A model generated the notes under the pieces. It searched no databases. It was not told the DNA's origin and saw only the letters and a program-made list of their open reading frames with translations. A stretch of DNA of 8,880 nucleotides from Acidimicrobiaceae bacterium (lineage in GTDB: Bacteria; Actinomycetota; Acidimicrobiia; Acidimicrobiales; Acidimicrobiaceae): positions 1 to 8,880 of the forward strand of contig JABEUO010000205.1 of NCBI GenBank assembly GCA_013044415.1. The letters are read 5' to 3'. Of the stretch, positions 1-5,982 are shown in pieces (the stretch's first letter is position 1; each line of letters opens with the position of its first letter). The position numbers and the translations under genes are program-made.

Positions 1-1142
1 ACGCTCGGTTGTTCCAACAGGACTGGGTCAATTGCCTCAATGTTTGAGCTGATTACGGAGAAAAGGCTCTCGATCAAGGTGTCTTCCAAAAGATGCGGTA
101 CGAGACCGAGGTCTAACAGCTTGGTGTGCTTGGCATTGTAGTAGTGCTCCTCGAGTTCCACCCTTGGATTGGTTAGGTGCGCAATCTCAGGAGAGTGGCC
201 GGCCTTGATGGCCACGTTGGCGATGATCTCGGCCAGTTCATTGAGGTTAAACTGCTCGGTAAATTGATTAAAGACCCGGCATTCACCCGGGGAAGCTGGA
301 TTCTCGATCGCCAGGGTGATGCACGCCATAGTGTCCCGAATATCCAGGTAGCCCCTCGTCTGGCCACCCTTGCCGTAGACGGTAATAGGCAGACCAGCGG
401 CTGCCTGAATGCAGAAGCGGTTCAGGGCGGTTCCCCAGATTGAATCGTAGTCAAGCCGGGTCGCCAAATCGGGGTGCAAGGCGGTGTCCTGAGTGTGAGT
501 CCCATAGACAACGCCTTGGTTTAGGTCGGTAGCCCTAATCCCCCAGATTCTGGTCGCAAAGTGAATGTTCTGCGAATCGGCGACTTTGGAGAGGTGATAG
601 AAGGAGTGCGGAACCTTTGGGAAAGGGAGCGTATCCGACCTGCCGTTATGGTTTATCGTTATGTATCCCTCTTCGATGTCAATATTGGGAGCCCCGTATT
701 CGCCCATGGTTCCGAGCTTCACAAGGTGGCAATCCGGGACCTCATCCTTGATAGCAAAAAGGAGATTGAGGTTCCCAACGATGTTGTTCACCTGAGTTCT
801 CACGGCGTGTTCCCTGTCGATCATCGAGAAAGGAGCGCTACGCTGCTCGGCAAAATGGACAATGGCGTCAGGCTGAAACTCCCTGATCGCAGCCCGAAGG
901 GGATCGAAGTCACATAGGTCAATATCCTTCCAAAGGATGTCTTTTCCAGTTAGCCTCTTCCAGGTTGAGACCCTGACTTCGGGCGAGGCAATAGGTACCA
1001 GGCTTGCGGTTCCCCCTTCGTCGTCCCAAGCTCGCCTAACTTGATTGTCAATGGCCATGACTTCGTAGCCGAGTCGACTTAAATGCATCGCCATCGGCCA
1101 ACCTATATAGCCGTCTGCTCCTAGCACGATGACCCGCTTCAC
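1..1142 (-). CDS. sqdB: UDP-sulfoquinovose synthase SqdB/SQD1 (C-terminal end cut by window edge)
   Basis: This NAD-dependent short-chain dehydrogenase/epimerase converts UDP-glucose plus sulfite to UDP-sulfoquinovose, the head-group donor for the sulfolipid SQDG or for sulfated glycans. 380 codons are visible without a stop; the family is about 390-400 residues, so only the last few are missing. Seen: a Rossmann motif GADGYIG at residues 8-14, the family block EQRSAPFSMIDR (99-110), LGTMGEYGAPNIDIEEG (143-159), YHLSK (182-186), ATDLNQGVVYG, YGKGGQTRGYLDIRD and EEHYYNAKHTKL. The catalytic residues T145, Y182 and K186 fall at the same numbers used for plant SQD1. These blocks separate it from ordinary UDP-glucose 4-epimerases. 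The GTG start is chosen because AGGAGG lies at 1147-1152, although the 4-base spacing is short, and because a later start would cut the first beta strand. A palindrome and a triple repeat lie upstream. Archaeal Agl3, which uses the same chemistry for glycoprotein sugars, is an alternative name for the role. Confidence 0.95.
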   Translation of the reverse strand, partial: MKRVIVLGADGYIGWPMAMHLSRLGYEVMAIDNQVRRAWDDEGGTASLVPIASPEVRVSTWKRLTGKDILWKDIDLCDFDPLRAAIREFQPDAIVHFAEQRSAPFSMIDREHAVRTQVNNIVGNLNLLFAIKDEVPDCHLVKLGTMGEYGAPNIDIEEGYITINHNGRSDTLPFPKVPHSFYHLSKVADSQNIHFATRIWGIRATDLNQGVVYGTHTQDTALHPDLATRLDYDSIWGTALNRFCIQAAAGLPITVYGKGGQTRGYLDIRDTMACITLAIENPASPGECRVFNQFTEQFNLNELAEIIANVAIKAGHSPEIAHLTNPRVELEEHYYNAKHTKLLDLGLVPHLLEDTLIESLFSVISSNIEAIDPVLLEQPS

Positions 1143-1160
1143 CGGACCTCCTAAATAGTG

Positions 1161-1174
1161 GGACAACGTTGTCC
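1161..1174. promoter_or_regulatory. Perfect 14-bp palindrome, candidate operator of sqdB
   Basis: GGACAACGTTGTCC equals its own reverse complement. It lies 19-32 bases before the sqdB start, just upstream of the AGGAGG site, so a bound protein would block transcription or the early leader. A central CG flanked by symmetric half sites is the known shape of LacI-family operators. Assigning it to that family is inference, and no regulator gene is in the window. Confidence 0.4.
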
Positions 1175-1224
1175 GTCTTTCCTTGCACCTAACGAGATCT
1201 CTGCGATCCGGGTACCACAAACCT

Positions 1225-1270
1225 TTTAAACTTTTGTCTCTTTAAACTTTTGTCTCTTTAAACTTTTGTC
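1225..1270. repeat. Triple 16-bp tandem repeat upstream of sqdB
   Basis: The unit TTTAAACTTTTGTCTC occurs at 1225-1240 and 1241-1256, with a third copy lacking its last two bases at 1257-1270. The copies are identical. Read on the sqdB strand each unit is GAGACAAAAGTTTAAA. The outermost copy merges into TTGACA (1267-1272), a perfect -35 hexamer for sqdB, but no good -10 stands 16-18 bases from it. The 16-base period, short of two helical turns, could place several copies of a regulator next to the sqdB promoter; it could equally be slippage of an AT-rich stretch. Confidence 0.75.
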
Positions 1271-1441
1271 AATTCCACCCGGCAAACGGAGGTTTAAAAC
1301 CGCATCCGAAGCGCCGTATAGCACGAAACCGAGCTGAACCGACTAATTAAGGCTAGTCGTGAGTAGATCCAATGCGCTTCTTCTCAGCAATCCTTAACAC
1401 TTTCATAGCATTTTCTCACCAGTCACACAGCCGGCGAAAGA

Positions 1442-1551
1442 GATCTCGGGGGACTTGGCCCGAAAGTCCCGACTCACGGCTGGGGTCATTCGTCCCAGGA
1501 GGCCGAGGTCGATTTGAGAAGACCTTACGGCATCCGAAGAACTTGGGGTCT
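1442..1551 (+). ncRNA. Candidate structured RNA with a three-way junction
   Basis: Hand folding gives an 8-bp closing stem (1442-1449 with 1503-1510) enclosing two hairpins: a 7-bp stem 1450-1456/1464-1470 with a 7-base loop, stacked directly on the closing stem, and a 5-bp stem 1480-1484/1494-1498 with a 9-base loop. A further hairpin follows: 1520-1527/1544-1551, topped by CGG-CAT-CCG. Three of the pairs are G-U (1444/1508, 1525/1546, 1526/1545); on the other strand these would be A-C mismatches, so the plus strand, toward fluC, is the better RNA. I do not recognise a known riboswitch or ncRNA family. The structure is a manual prediction and no expression evidence is visible. Confidence 0.3.
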
Positions 1552-1716
1552 GCTTTGTCTGGGTAGAATCGACCACGTTAGATGCCCAAAATTGTCCGAG
1601 GAGGGACTGACTCGTGCCAGAGCGAACGCCAACGACCGAGGTTCAAAATCAACCCGGAATTCGTTCTGCCGTTTGCCCAGCGGACGCCACAGAGGCTACG
1701 CCCACTTATCACCAGA

Positions 1717-1745
1717 TTTACGACCGTCGCTAGAAGTGGTATAAC
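1717..1745 (+). promoter_or_regulatory. Putative sigma70-type promoter of the fluC unit
   Basis: TTTACG at 1717-1722 and TATAAC at 1740-1745 are separated by 17 bases, the preferred spacing. The -10 matches the consensus at five of six positions; the -35 is weaker. Transcription would begin near 1752 and give a leader of about 130 bases containing the 18-bp repeats before the fluC start at 1883. Confidence 0.4.
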
Positions 1746-1801
1746 TTGAATTTTTTGTCACCAGATCAAACTCGAAATTGGCCAAAATGCGGGGCCTCGA
1801 A

Positions 1802-1855
1802 GCGTTCTATTTCCCCGATGCGTTCTATTTCCCCGATGCGTTCTATTACATCGAC
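1802..1855 (+). repeat. 18-bp tandem repeat in the fluC leader
   Basis: GCGTTCTATTTCCCCGAT occurs twice without change (1802-1819 and 1820-1837). A diverged third copy follows at 1838-1855 (13 of 18 match), and 1856-1873 still matches at 12 of 18. The array is in frame with fluC and free of stops, and would read AFYFPD-AFYFPD-AFYYID-TFGFAE. Whether it is translated is uncertain: the in-frame TTG at 1778 and ATG at 1787 lack ribosome binding sites, so I treat it as leader sequence. Confidence 0.75.
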
Positions 1856-1882
1856 ACGTTCGGTTTCGCAGAAGGCCGTGGC

Positions 1883-2350
1883 ATGAAAGGGCGCTCTCGA
1901 TCCATCAAGCGTAGCAATCTCTTGAACCTCGTTGCACTCGTTGGCGCTGGAGGAATCGCCGGAGCGGGCGGCAGGGTCTATTTGGAAGCAGCGATGGCCT
2001 CCAAAGGCTTCCCAACAGCGACCTTTGTCATAAATCTTGCTGGAGCTTTCATACTTGGCATTGTGGTGACTCTGGCCCAAAGCTCATATGTCCAAGACGC
2101 TGCTAGATTCCGAGCCTTATTTGGGACCGGCGTCTGTGGAGGCTTTACAACATTCTCCACGGCGACTTTAGAAGCTTTCAACCTTTTTCGCCACGCTCAA
2201 TATGGCCTCGGTTTAGAGTATCTAATTTTAACCATTATTGGAGGGGTGCTAGCGGTATATTTTGGCGTAGTGTTATCCAGATTCGTCAGCGCAATCAACC
2301 GAAGAGCAAGGGACGAGCGGCGCTACGGTGAAGGACTAGGAGGGGATTAG
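1883..2350 (+). CDS. crcB: Fluoride channel FluC/CrcB, first subunit
   Basis: An inner-membrane fluoride channel that lets F- leave the cytoplasm. Seen: 155 residues with four hydrophobic segments, GGIAGAGGR (23-31), the pore asparagine N51 in NLAGAFILG (51-59) and the phenylalanine-box motif GGFTTFST (86-93) with F88 and F91, the expected order for the family. It is slightly longer than the usual 120-130 because of a basic N-terminus (K2, R4, R6, K9, R10) and a basic C-terminal tail, which by the positive-inside rule put both ends in the cytoplasm. The ATG at 1883 is chosen because AGAAGG stands about 7 bases before it; an in-frame reading could extend 35 codons upstream through the 18-bp repeats but has no ribosome site. 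The gene is first in a three-gene unit with DUF190 and a second FluC, probably its heterodimer partner. Confidence 0.93.
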   Translation: MKGRSRSIKRSNLLNLVALVGAGGIAGAGGRVYLEAAMASKGFPTATFVINLAGAFILGIVVTLAQSSYVQDAARFRALFGTGVCGGFTTFSTATLEAFNLFRHAQYGLGLEYLILTIIGGVLAVYFGVVLSRFVSAINRRARDERRYGEGLGGD

Positions 2351-2353
2351 AAA

Positions 2354-2683
2354 ATGCGAGAGTGGCACTCCGCGTGCAAGCTGTACATATACCTAGACGA
2401 ATCGCAGCGCATCCACAAAAGGTCTGCACTGGATTATCTCGCCTCCAGAGCCAAAGAGGCGTCTTTGGGCATGACGGTCTTCAGGGGTATCGAAGGGATC
2501 GGATCTCACCACCACCTTCACCGAGAGAGAATACTAAGTCTCTCAGACGACCTTCCAATAGTAATAGTCCTAATCGATACCGCAGAGAAGATCGATTCCT
2601 TCTTGGACTCTCTGGAAAGCCACATCGAACTGTTTTTCGTGACAAAAGAGCCAGTCGAAGTGCTGAATCGCAGGATGCAATAA
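2354..2683 (+). CDS. DUF190 (COG1993) PII-like protein
   Basis: A 109-residue soluble protein of the DUF190 family, small ferredoxin-fold proteins related to PII signalling proteins; their precise function is not established. Seen: a first strand KLYIYLDESQR (9-19), a helix, then the family signature FRGIEGIGSHHHLH (43-56) and LSDDLPIVIVLIDTAEKI (63-80). The signature usually reads GFGS where this protein has GIGS. The strong site AGGAGGGG at 2338-2345 lies inside the end of fluC, and the ATG follows the fluC stop by three bases, so the two are probably translationally coupled. Its position between two fluoride-channel subunits suggests a regulatory or accessory role in fluoride export, which is inference. 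No nucleotide-binding motif can be assigned from sequence alone. Confidence 0.9.
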   Translation: MREWHSACKLYIYLDESQRIHKRSALDYLASRAKEASLGMTVFRGIEGIGSHHHLHRERILSLSDDLPIVIVLIDTAEKIDSFLDSLESHIELFFVTKEPVEVLNRRMQ

Positions 2684-2684
2684 C

Positions 2685-3053
2685 TTGGATAGTGCCTTAG
2701 CAGCAATTATCGGGGCAGCTGGTGCGGTCGTTAGGTACCTATTTGACAGGTGGGTCATGTCAAGGATTAGCGGCGACTTCCCATTTGGAACCTTTGCGGT
2801 CAACATCACGGGTGCGCTAGTCCTAGGGCTCCTCTTCGGTATGTTAAAGGCCCATCTTCTTACTCATGGTGGATATTTGATCTTTGGTACGGGTCTCGTA
2901 GGCGCCTACACAACTTTCTCTACCCTAAGCTTCGAAAGCTTTGGGTTGCTGAGGGAGGGCCAGTTAATCTTGGCCATTCTCAATATGGCGGGAAGCTTTG
3001 CCGTGGGCCTCGTGATGGTCTCATTAGGATACCTGCTAGGGGCCCACCTTTAG
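2685..3053 (+). CDS. crcB: Fluoride channel FluC/CrcB, second subunit
   Basis: Second subunit of the fluoride channel, 122 residues, a normal family length, with four hydrophobic segments. Seen: GAAGAVVR (10-17), the pore asparagine N40 in NITGALVLG (40-48) and GTGLVGAYTTFST (68-80). The first residue of the phenylalanine box is tyrosine (Y75) while F78 is kept. The N-terminus carries no basic residue and the first loop has R17, R22 and R27, the reverse of the first subunit. This fits opposite membrane orientation and a fixed antiparallel heterodimer. The start is a TTG one base after the DUF190 stop, with a weak AGGAT about 9 bases before it, so translation is likely coupled and initiation weak. 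The stop lies three bases from the convergent minus-strand gene, and no hairpin terminator is visible between them. Confidence 0.92.
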   Translation: MDSALAAIIGAAGAVVRYLFDRWVMSRISGDFPFGTFAVNITGALVLGLLFGMLKAHLLTHGGYLIFGTGLVGAYTTFSTLSFESFGLLREGQLILAILNMAGSFAVGLVMVSLGYLLGAHL

Positions 3054-3056
3054 AGA

Positions 3057-3464
3057 TCACGACTCTTTCGGCCCTCTATCAGCCTCACCGCTCTCCACGA
3101 TGGTGGAAATAAGTTCTTGGATCAGCCCGTCCTTGGCAAGTTCGACCCTCTTCCTGAGGGCTTCCGAATCCATCACCGGCCCAATTAGTTCCATACCTTC
3201 ATTGATTACCTTCTGAGCATTGTCACCAAATTCGAACCCGATCTTGACAAGTTCTACCGCAGCACCAAGGTCTCCCCCGCCGCCCGTCAGACTCTCTCCC
3301 GCCACGGACGCAGCTTTAGCGATAGTTCCGATTACCTTGCCTATCGAATCAAATAGCACCTGAGGGTCAGGCTTGGAGCGGGCCTGCTCAACCGAGGAGA
3401 GCCAGTTTCGAACCTTGGCCTCCAATTCCTGTTGCGTCTCGCCCTCAAAACTCAGAGTTGCCAA
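3057..3464 (-). CDS. Small hypothetical protein, function unknown
   Basis: I do not recognise a named family. From the preferred start the protein has about 135 residues: an initial strand-like segment ATLSFEGETQQELEAKV and NWLSS, a glycine-rich linker (GGGG) in the middle and helical, partly amphipathic stretches, ending in an acidic, polar tail. It has no signal peptide and no clear membrane segment. The TTG at 3464 is preferred because AAAGGGGG stands 5 bases before it. The ATG at 3500 would add 12 residues and lengthen the overlap with the upstream gene, but has no ribosome site. The start lies within the end of the NUDIX gene (20-base overlap), indicating one transcript and coupled translation. 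A role linked to the NUDIX enzyme is only inference. Confidence 0.7.
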   Translation of the reverse strand: MATLSFEGETQQELEAKVRNWLSSVEQARSKPDPQVLFDSIGKVIGTIAKAASVAGESLTGGGGDLGAAVELVKIGFEFGDNAQKVINEGMELIGPVMDSEALRKRVELAKDGLIQELISTIVESGEADRGPKES

Positions 3465-4176
3465 CGATGCCCCCTTTAATTTCGCCACCCGCCAATACAT
3501 CCATGAGGTCAGAGAGGAGACTCGCCGTTGCCCCCCAAACTAAATCCGTATCTAATTCGAAAAAATGCATCGTCCTACTGCCGAACTCCGGTGAAGACCA
3601 CACCTCAGAGTGATGTCTGTCTGGGTCTGCCAAGTCCCTCAGGCTGACCCTCATTACCCTTTCGACCTCCTCTGACTCACCGAGTTGAGCGCTTTCGGGA
3701 ATCTTCGCAACGTAGGCGAGAAAGCTTTCCGAATGACGTATCGTTTGGAGGGAGCCGAGTAGGCCAATTCCTTCTACTTCGGACGGATCTAGCCCCACCT
3801 CTTCCTTGGCCTCCCTAATAGCAGCCTCGTAAAAAGTCTCTCCCTTTTCGACTCCGCCACCGGGAAAAGAGATCTCGCCGGCGTGTCTCGAAAGTTTCGT
3901 CGATCTCTTGGTAAGGACAATCCCTACACCTCCACACAAGTCGAGAATCGGGATGAGGACGGCGGCTTGCCGTGAAGAACCGTTGGCCTTTGGACGAGTA
4001 TCGAAGTGATCCAGACTAAGGCGATCTCGCAAGATCTGACTTGCCCTCACTAAATCGATCTCGGCTACCTCTTGAGCCTTCAGCTGCCACAGTGACTTCT
4101 CCGCCACTCCAACATAGGCGGGTACCGGCACGACCTGTGGATACCTGCTTCGATACTCCGCCGACGTATTTACCAC
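3445..4176 (-). CDS. NUDIX hydrolase, CoA pyrophosphatase (NudL/YeaB) type
   Basis: Probably cleaves the pyrophosphate bond of coenzyme A or its derivatives, giving phosphopantetheine and 3',5'-ADP. The substrate is inferred from the subgroup. Seen: 243 residues with a complete Nudix box at 107-129, matching G-x5-E-x7-REUxEExGU with R121, E122, E125 and E126 for metal binding. The box is preceded by VLTKRSTKLSRHAGEISFPGG (87-107), the signature of the CoA-type subgroup. About 65 residues lie before the fold; this is longer than in E. coli NudL and has no obvious domain. The GTG start has AGGGGG 5-6 bases upstream. The gene follows the chaperonin terminator and so needs its own promoter, which I could not place with confidence. 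It overlaps the next small gene. Confidence 0.9.
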   Translation of the reverse strand: MVNTSAEYRSRYPQVVPVPAYVGVAEKSLWQLKAQEVAEIDLVRASQILRDRLSLDHFDTRPKANGSSRQAAVLIPILDLCGGVGIVLTKRSTKLSRHAGEISFPGGGVEKGETFYEAAIREAKEEVGLDPSEVEGIGLLGSLQTIRHSESFLAYVAKIPESAQLGESEEVERVMRVSLRDLADPDRHHSEVWSSPEFGSRTMHFFELDTDLVWGATASLLSDLMDVLAGGEIKGGIVGNSEF

Positions 4177-4257
4177 TCTTACCCCCTGCTCCGATGCTAC
4201 CTGCCCCGAAAGACAAAAGTGGAGCCAGCCGTGATGGCCGCCTCAGCTGATTTAACC

Positions 4258-4288
4258 AAAAAGGGGACAGGGCAATGCCCTGTCCCCT
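4258..4288 (-). terminator. Rho-independent terminator after groEL
   Basis: A perfect 12-bp stem (4262-4273 with 4277-4288) has a 3-base loop. On the minus strand it reads AGGGGACAGGGC-ATT-GCCCTGTCCCCT and continues with a run of T, so it stops transcription leaving groEL, whose stop codon is about 48 bases upstream. It separates the chaperonin operon from the NUDIX gene. Confidence 0.92.
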
Positions 4289-4335
4289 AGATAGCAAGCG
4301 GTCATCAGCTGCCTTGACCTCGCGGCCTAGACAAG

Positions 4336-5982
4336 CTACATCATGCCGCCCATGCCACCCATGCCACCCATGCCACCCATCGCTGCCGCAGCTCCGGCAT
4401 CAGATGCTTCGGGCTTGTCGGCGACGGTCGCCTCAGTAGTGAGCAGAAGTGCCGAAATTGAAGCGGCATTCTGAAGGGCTGAACGAGTCACCTTCGCCGG
4501 GTCAATGACACCAGCCTTGACCAGATCTTCATAGACACCGGTCCTGGCGTTTAGCCCCATCGCACCCGTCTCCCTCGAGACAGCCTCGGCGACAACGGGC
4601 CCTTCGAGTCCGGCGTTGTAGGCTATCCACTTGAGTGGCTCCTCCAGTGACTTGGCAACCATACGAGCGCCCGTTGCTTCATCGCCCTCGAGCGTTTCGG
4701 CGAGTGCTAGTACCCTACCCCTTACCCTGAGGAGGGCCGTGCCGCCGCCGGCTACTATTCCTTCTTCGATAGCCGCCCTCGTGGCCGACAATGCGTCCTC
4801 GATGCGGTGCTTCTTCTCTTTCAGTTCGACCTCAGTAGCAGCACCGACCTTGACTATCGCTACGCCACCAGCCAGCTTTGCGAGTCTTTCTTGTAGCTTC
4901 TCGCGATCCCAGTCTGAGTCAGTGTCATCAATCTCACGCCTGATCTGAGCTACCCGGCCCGCAACATCCTCTTTGGTGCCGGCACCATCGATGATTTTGG
5001 TGTCATCCTTGGTAACCTCGATGCGCCTCGCCTGACCAAGTAGATCAAGGCTCACTGCGTCTAGCTTGAGACCAACTTCTTCGGAGATAACCTGACCGCC
5101 GGTGAGTACCGCCATGTCTTGGAGCATCGACTTTCTGCGCTCTCCAAATCCAGGCGCCTTGACGGCTACGGAGTTGAAGGTCCCTCTAATCTTGTTGACC
5201 ACCAGGGTCGCAAGGGCTTCACCTTCTACGTCTTCTGCGACGATAAGCAGTGGCCGTCCACTCTGCATTACCTTCTCGAGGACCGGAAGCATCTCATGCA
5301 CAGAAGAGATCTTTGAAGATACAAGCAAGATATATGCGTTTTCTAGTATCGCTTCTTGCCGATCTGGATTGGTAACAAAGTAAGGGGAGAGATATCCCTT
5401 ATCAAACTGCATTCCTTCTGTAAACTCAAGTTCGAGTCCGAAGGTGTTCGACTCCTCGACGGTTACCGTTCCATCCTTACCGACCTTGTCGATGGCCTCG
5501 GCGAGAACCTCGCCAATTGCCGGGTCGGCTGCGGAAATTGCCGCTACTTGAGCAAAATCGTTTCTACCTTCGACCGGCTTAGCCTGCTCGGCTATTCCCT
5601 CAATAGCAACCTTCACGGCCTTCTCGATACCCTTTTTCAAAGACATCGGATTGGCGCCAGCGGCTACGTTTCTTAATCCTTCACGGATCATCGCCTGAGC
5701 GAGAACGGTAGCCGTAGTGGTTCCGTCTCCGGCTACGTCATTGGTCTTAGTAGCAACTTCCTTGACTAGCTGGGCACCCATATTTTCAAATGGATCCTCT
5801 AGTTCAATCTCCCTAGCGATCGAGACGCCGTCGTTGGTGATAGTCGGAGCGCCAAACTTCTTCGACAAAACCACGTTACGCCCTTTAGGGCCTAATGTGA
5901 CCTTGACGGTATCAGCGAGCTTGTTGACCCCGGCTTCGAGGCCTCGCCTCGCTGCTTCGTCAAAACGGAGTATCTTTGACAT
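4336..5982 (-). CDS. groEL: Chaperonin GroEL (Hsp60)
   Basis: The ATP-driven cytoplasmic folding chamber that works with the GroES lid. It is full length at 548 residues. Seen: KVTLGPKGRNVVL (27-39), TNDGVSI with D51, the ATP-site GDGTTTAT (85-92), the catalytic aspartate D396 in RIEDAL, the chaperonin signature AAIEEGIVAGGG (403-414) and a C-terminal tail of GGM repeats encoded by near-identical 9-bp units at about 4342-4380. The GGM tail matches the housekeeping GroEL type rather than the histidine-rich tail of the accessory actinobacterial GroEL1. The ATG follows the groES stop with no base between them; AAAGGTG about 9 bases upstream, inside groES, serves as ribosome site. The pair is transcribed from the promoter and CIRCE before groES and ends at the strong hairpin. 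Confidence 0.99.
   Translation of the reverse strand: MSKILRFDEAARRGLEAGVNKLADTVKVTLGPKGRNVVLSKKFGAPTITNDGVSIAREIELEDPFENMGAQLVKEVATKTNDVAGDGTTTATVLAQAMIREGLRNVAAGANPMSLKKGIEKAVKVAIEGIAEQAKPVEGRNDFAQVAAISAADPAIGEVLAEAIDKVGKDGTVTVEESNTFGLELEFTEGMQFDKGYLSPYFVTNPDRQEAILENAYILLVSSKISSVHEMLPVLEKVMQSGRPLLIVAEDVEGEALATLVVNKIRGTFNSVAVKAPGFGERRKSMLQDMAVLTGGQVISEEVGLKLDAVSLDLLGQARRIEVTKDDTKIIDGAGTKEDVAGRVAQIRREIDDTDSDWDREKLQERLAKLAGGVAIVKVGAATEVELKEKKHRIEDALSATRAAIEEGIVAGGGTALLRVRGRVLALAETLEGDEATGARMVAKSLEEPLKWIAYNAGLEGPVVAEAVSRETGAMGLNARTGVYEDLVKAGVIDPAKVTRSALQNAASISALLLTTEATVADKPEASDAGAAAAMGGMGGMGGMGGMM

Larger units (their letters stand above)
1143..1882. other. Long intergenic spacer between divergent sqdB and fluC
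   Basis: These 740 bases separate two divergent genes. Short open stretches occur on both strands (for example plus 1372-1566 and 1514-1744), but none has a ribosome binding site, a recognisable motif or a protein-like composition. I see no tRNA and no transposase. What can be supported is listed separately: a palindrome at 1161-1174, a 16-bp triple repeat at 1225-1270, a foldable segment at 1442-1551, a promoter-like sequence at 1717-1745 and 18-bp repeats at 1802-1855. A further short inverted repeat, CGACTA/TAGTCG with an 8-base gap, sits at 1340-1359. I did not find the conserved core of the fluoride (crcB) riboswitch that might be expected before fluC. About 1560-1715 remains unexplained. 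Confidence 0.6.

Noticed and set aside
561..917. Plus-strand open frames inside sqdB
   Set aside because: They are antisense shadows of a gene whose minus-strand product matches SQD1 block by block.
1528..1695. A 56-codon open stretch on the minus strand that reads like a short protein fragment
   Set aside because: It is bounded by stops on both sides, has no start with a ribosome site, and I cannot tie it to a transposase or any other family.
1440..1770. RNase P RNA, suggested by a CGAAAGTCC-like segment
   Set aside because: The other conserved RNase P blocks, including the ACAGAA...GGCTTA 3' region, are absent and the segment is too short.
1752..1882. A fluoride (crcB-motif) riboswitch before fluC
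   Set aside because: I searched the leader for the conserved GGcGAUGG...CC and terminal GAUGnCnCC-like elements and did not find them together on either strand.
1778..1882. A 35-residue N-terminal extension of the first FluC from the TTG at 1778 or ATG at 1787
   Set aside because: Neither start has a ribosome binding site, the extension consists mostly of the 18-bp repeats, and the ATG at 1883 has AGAAGG at a good distance; kept as a finding rather than an annotation.
3030..3070. A shared bidirectional terminator between the convergent fluC and small hypothetical genes
   Set aside because: The stops are three bases apart and only short GC-rich palindromic bits (GGGGCCCA) without a T run are present.
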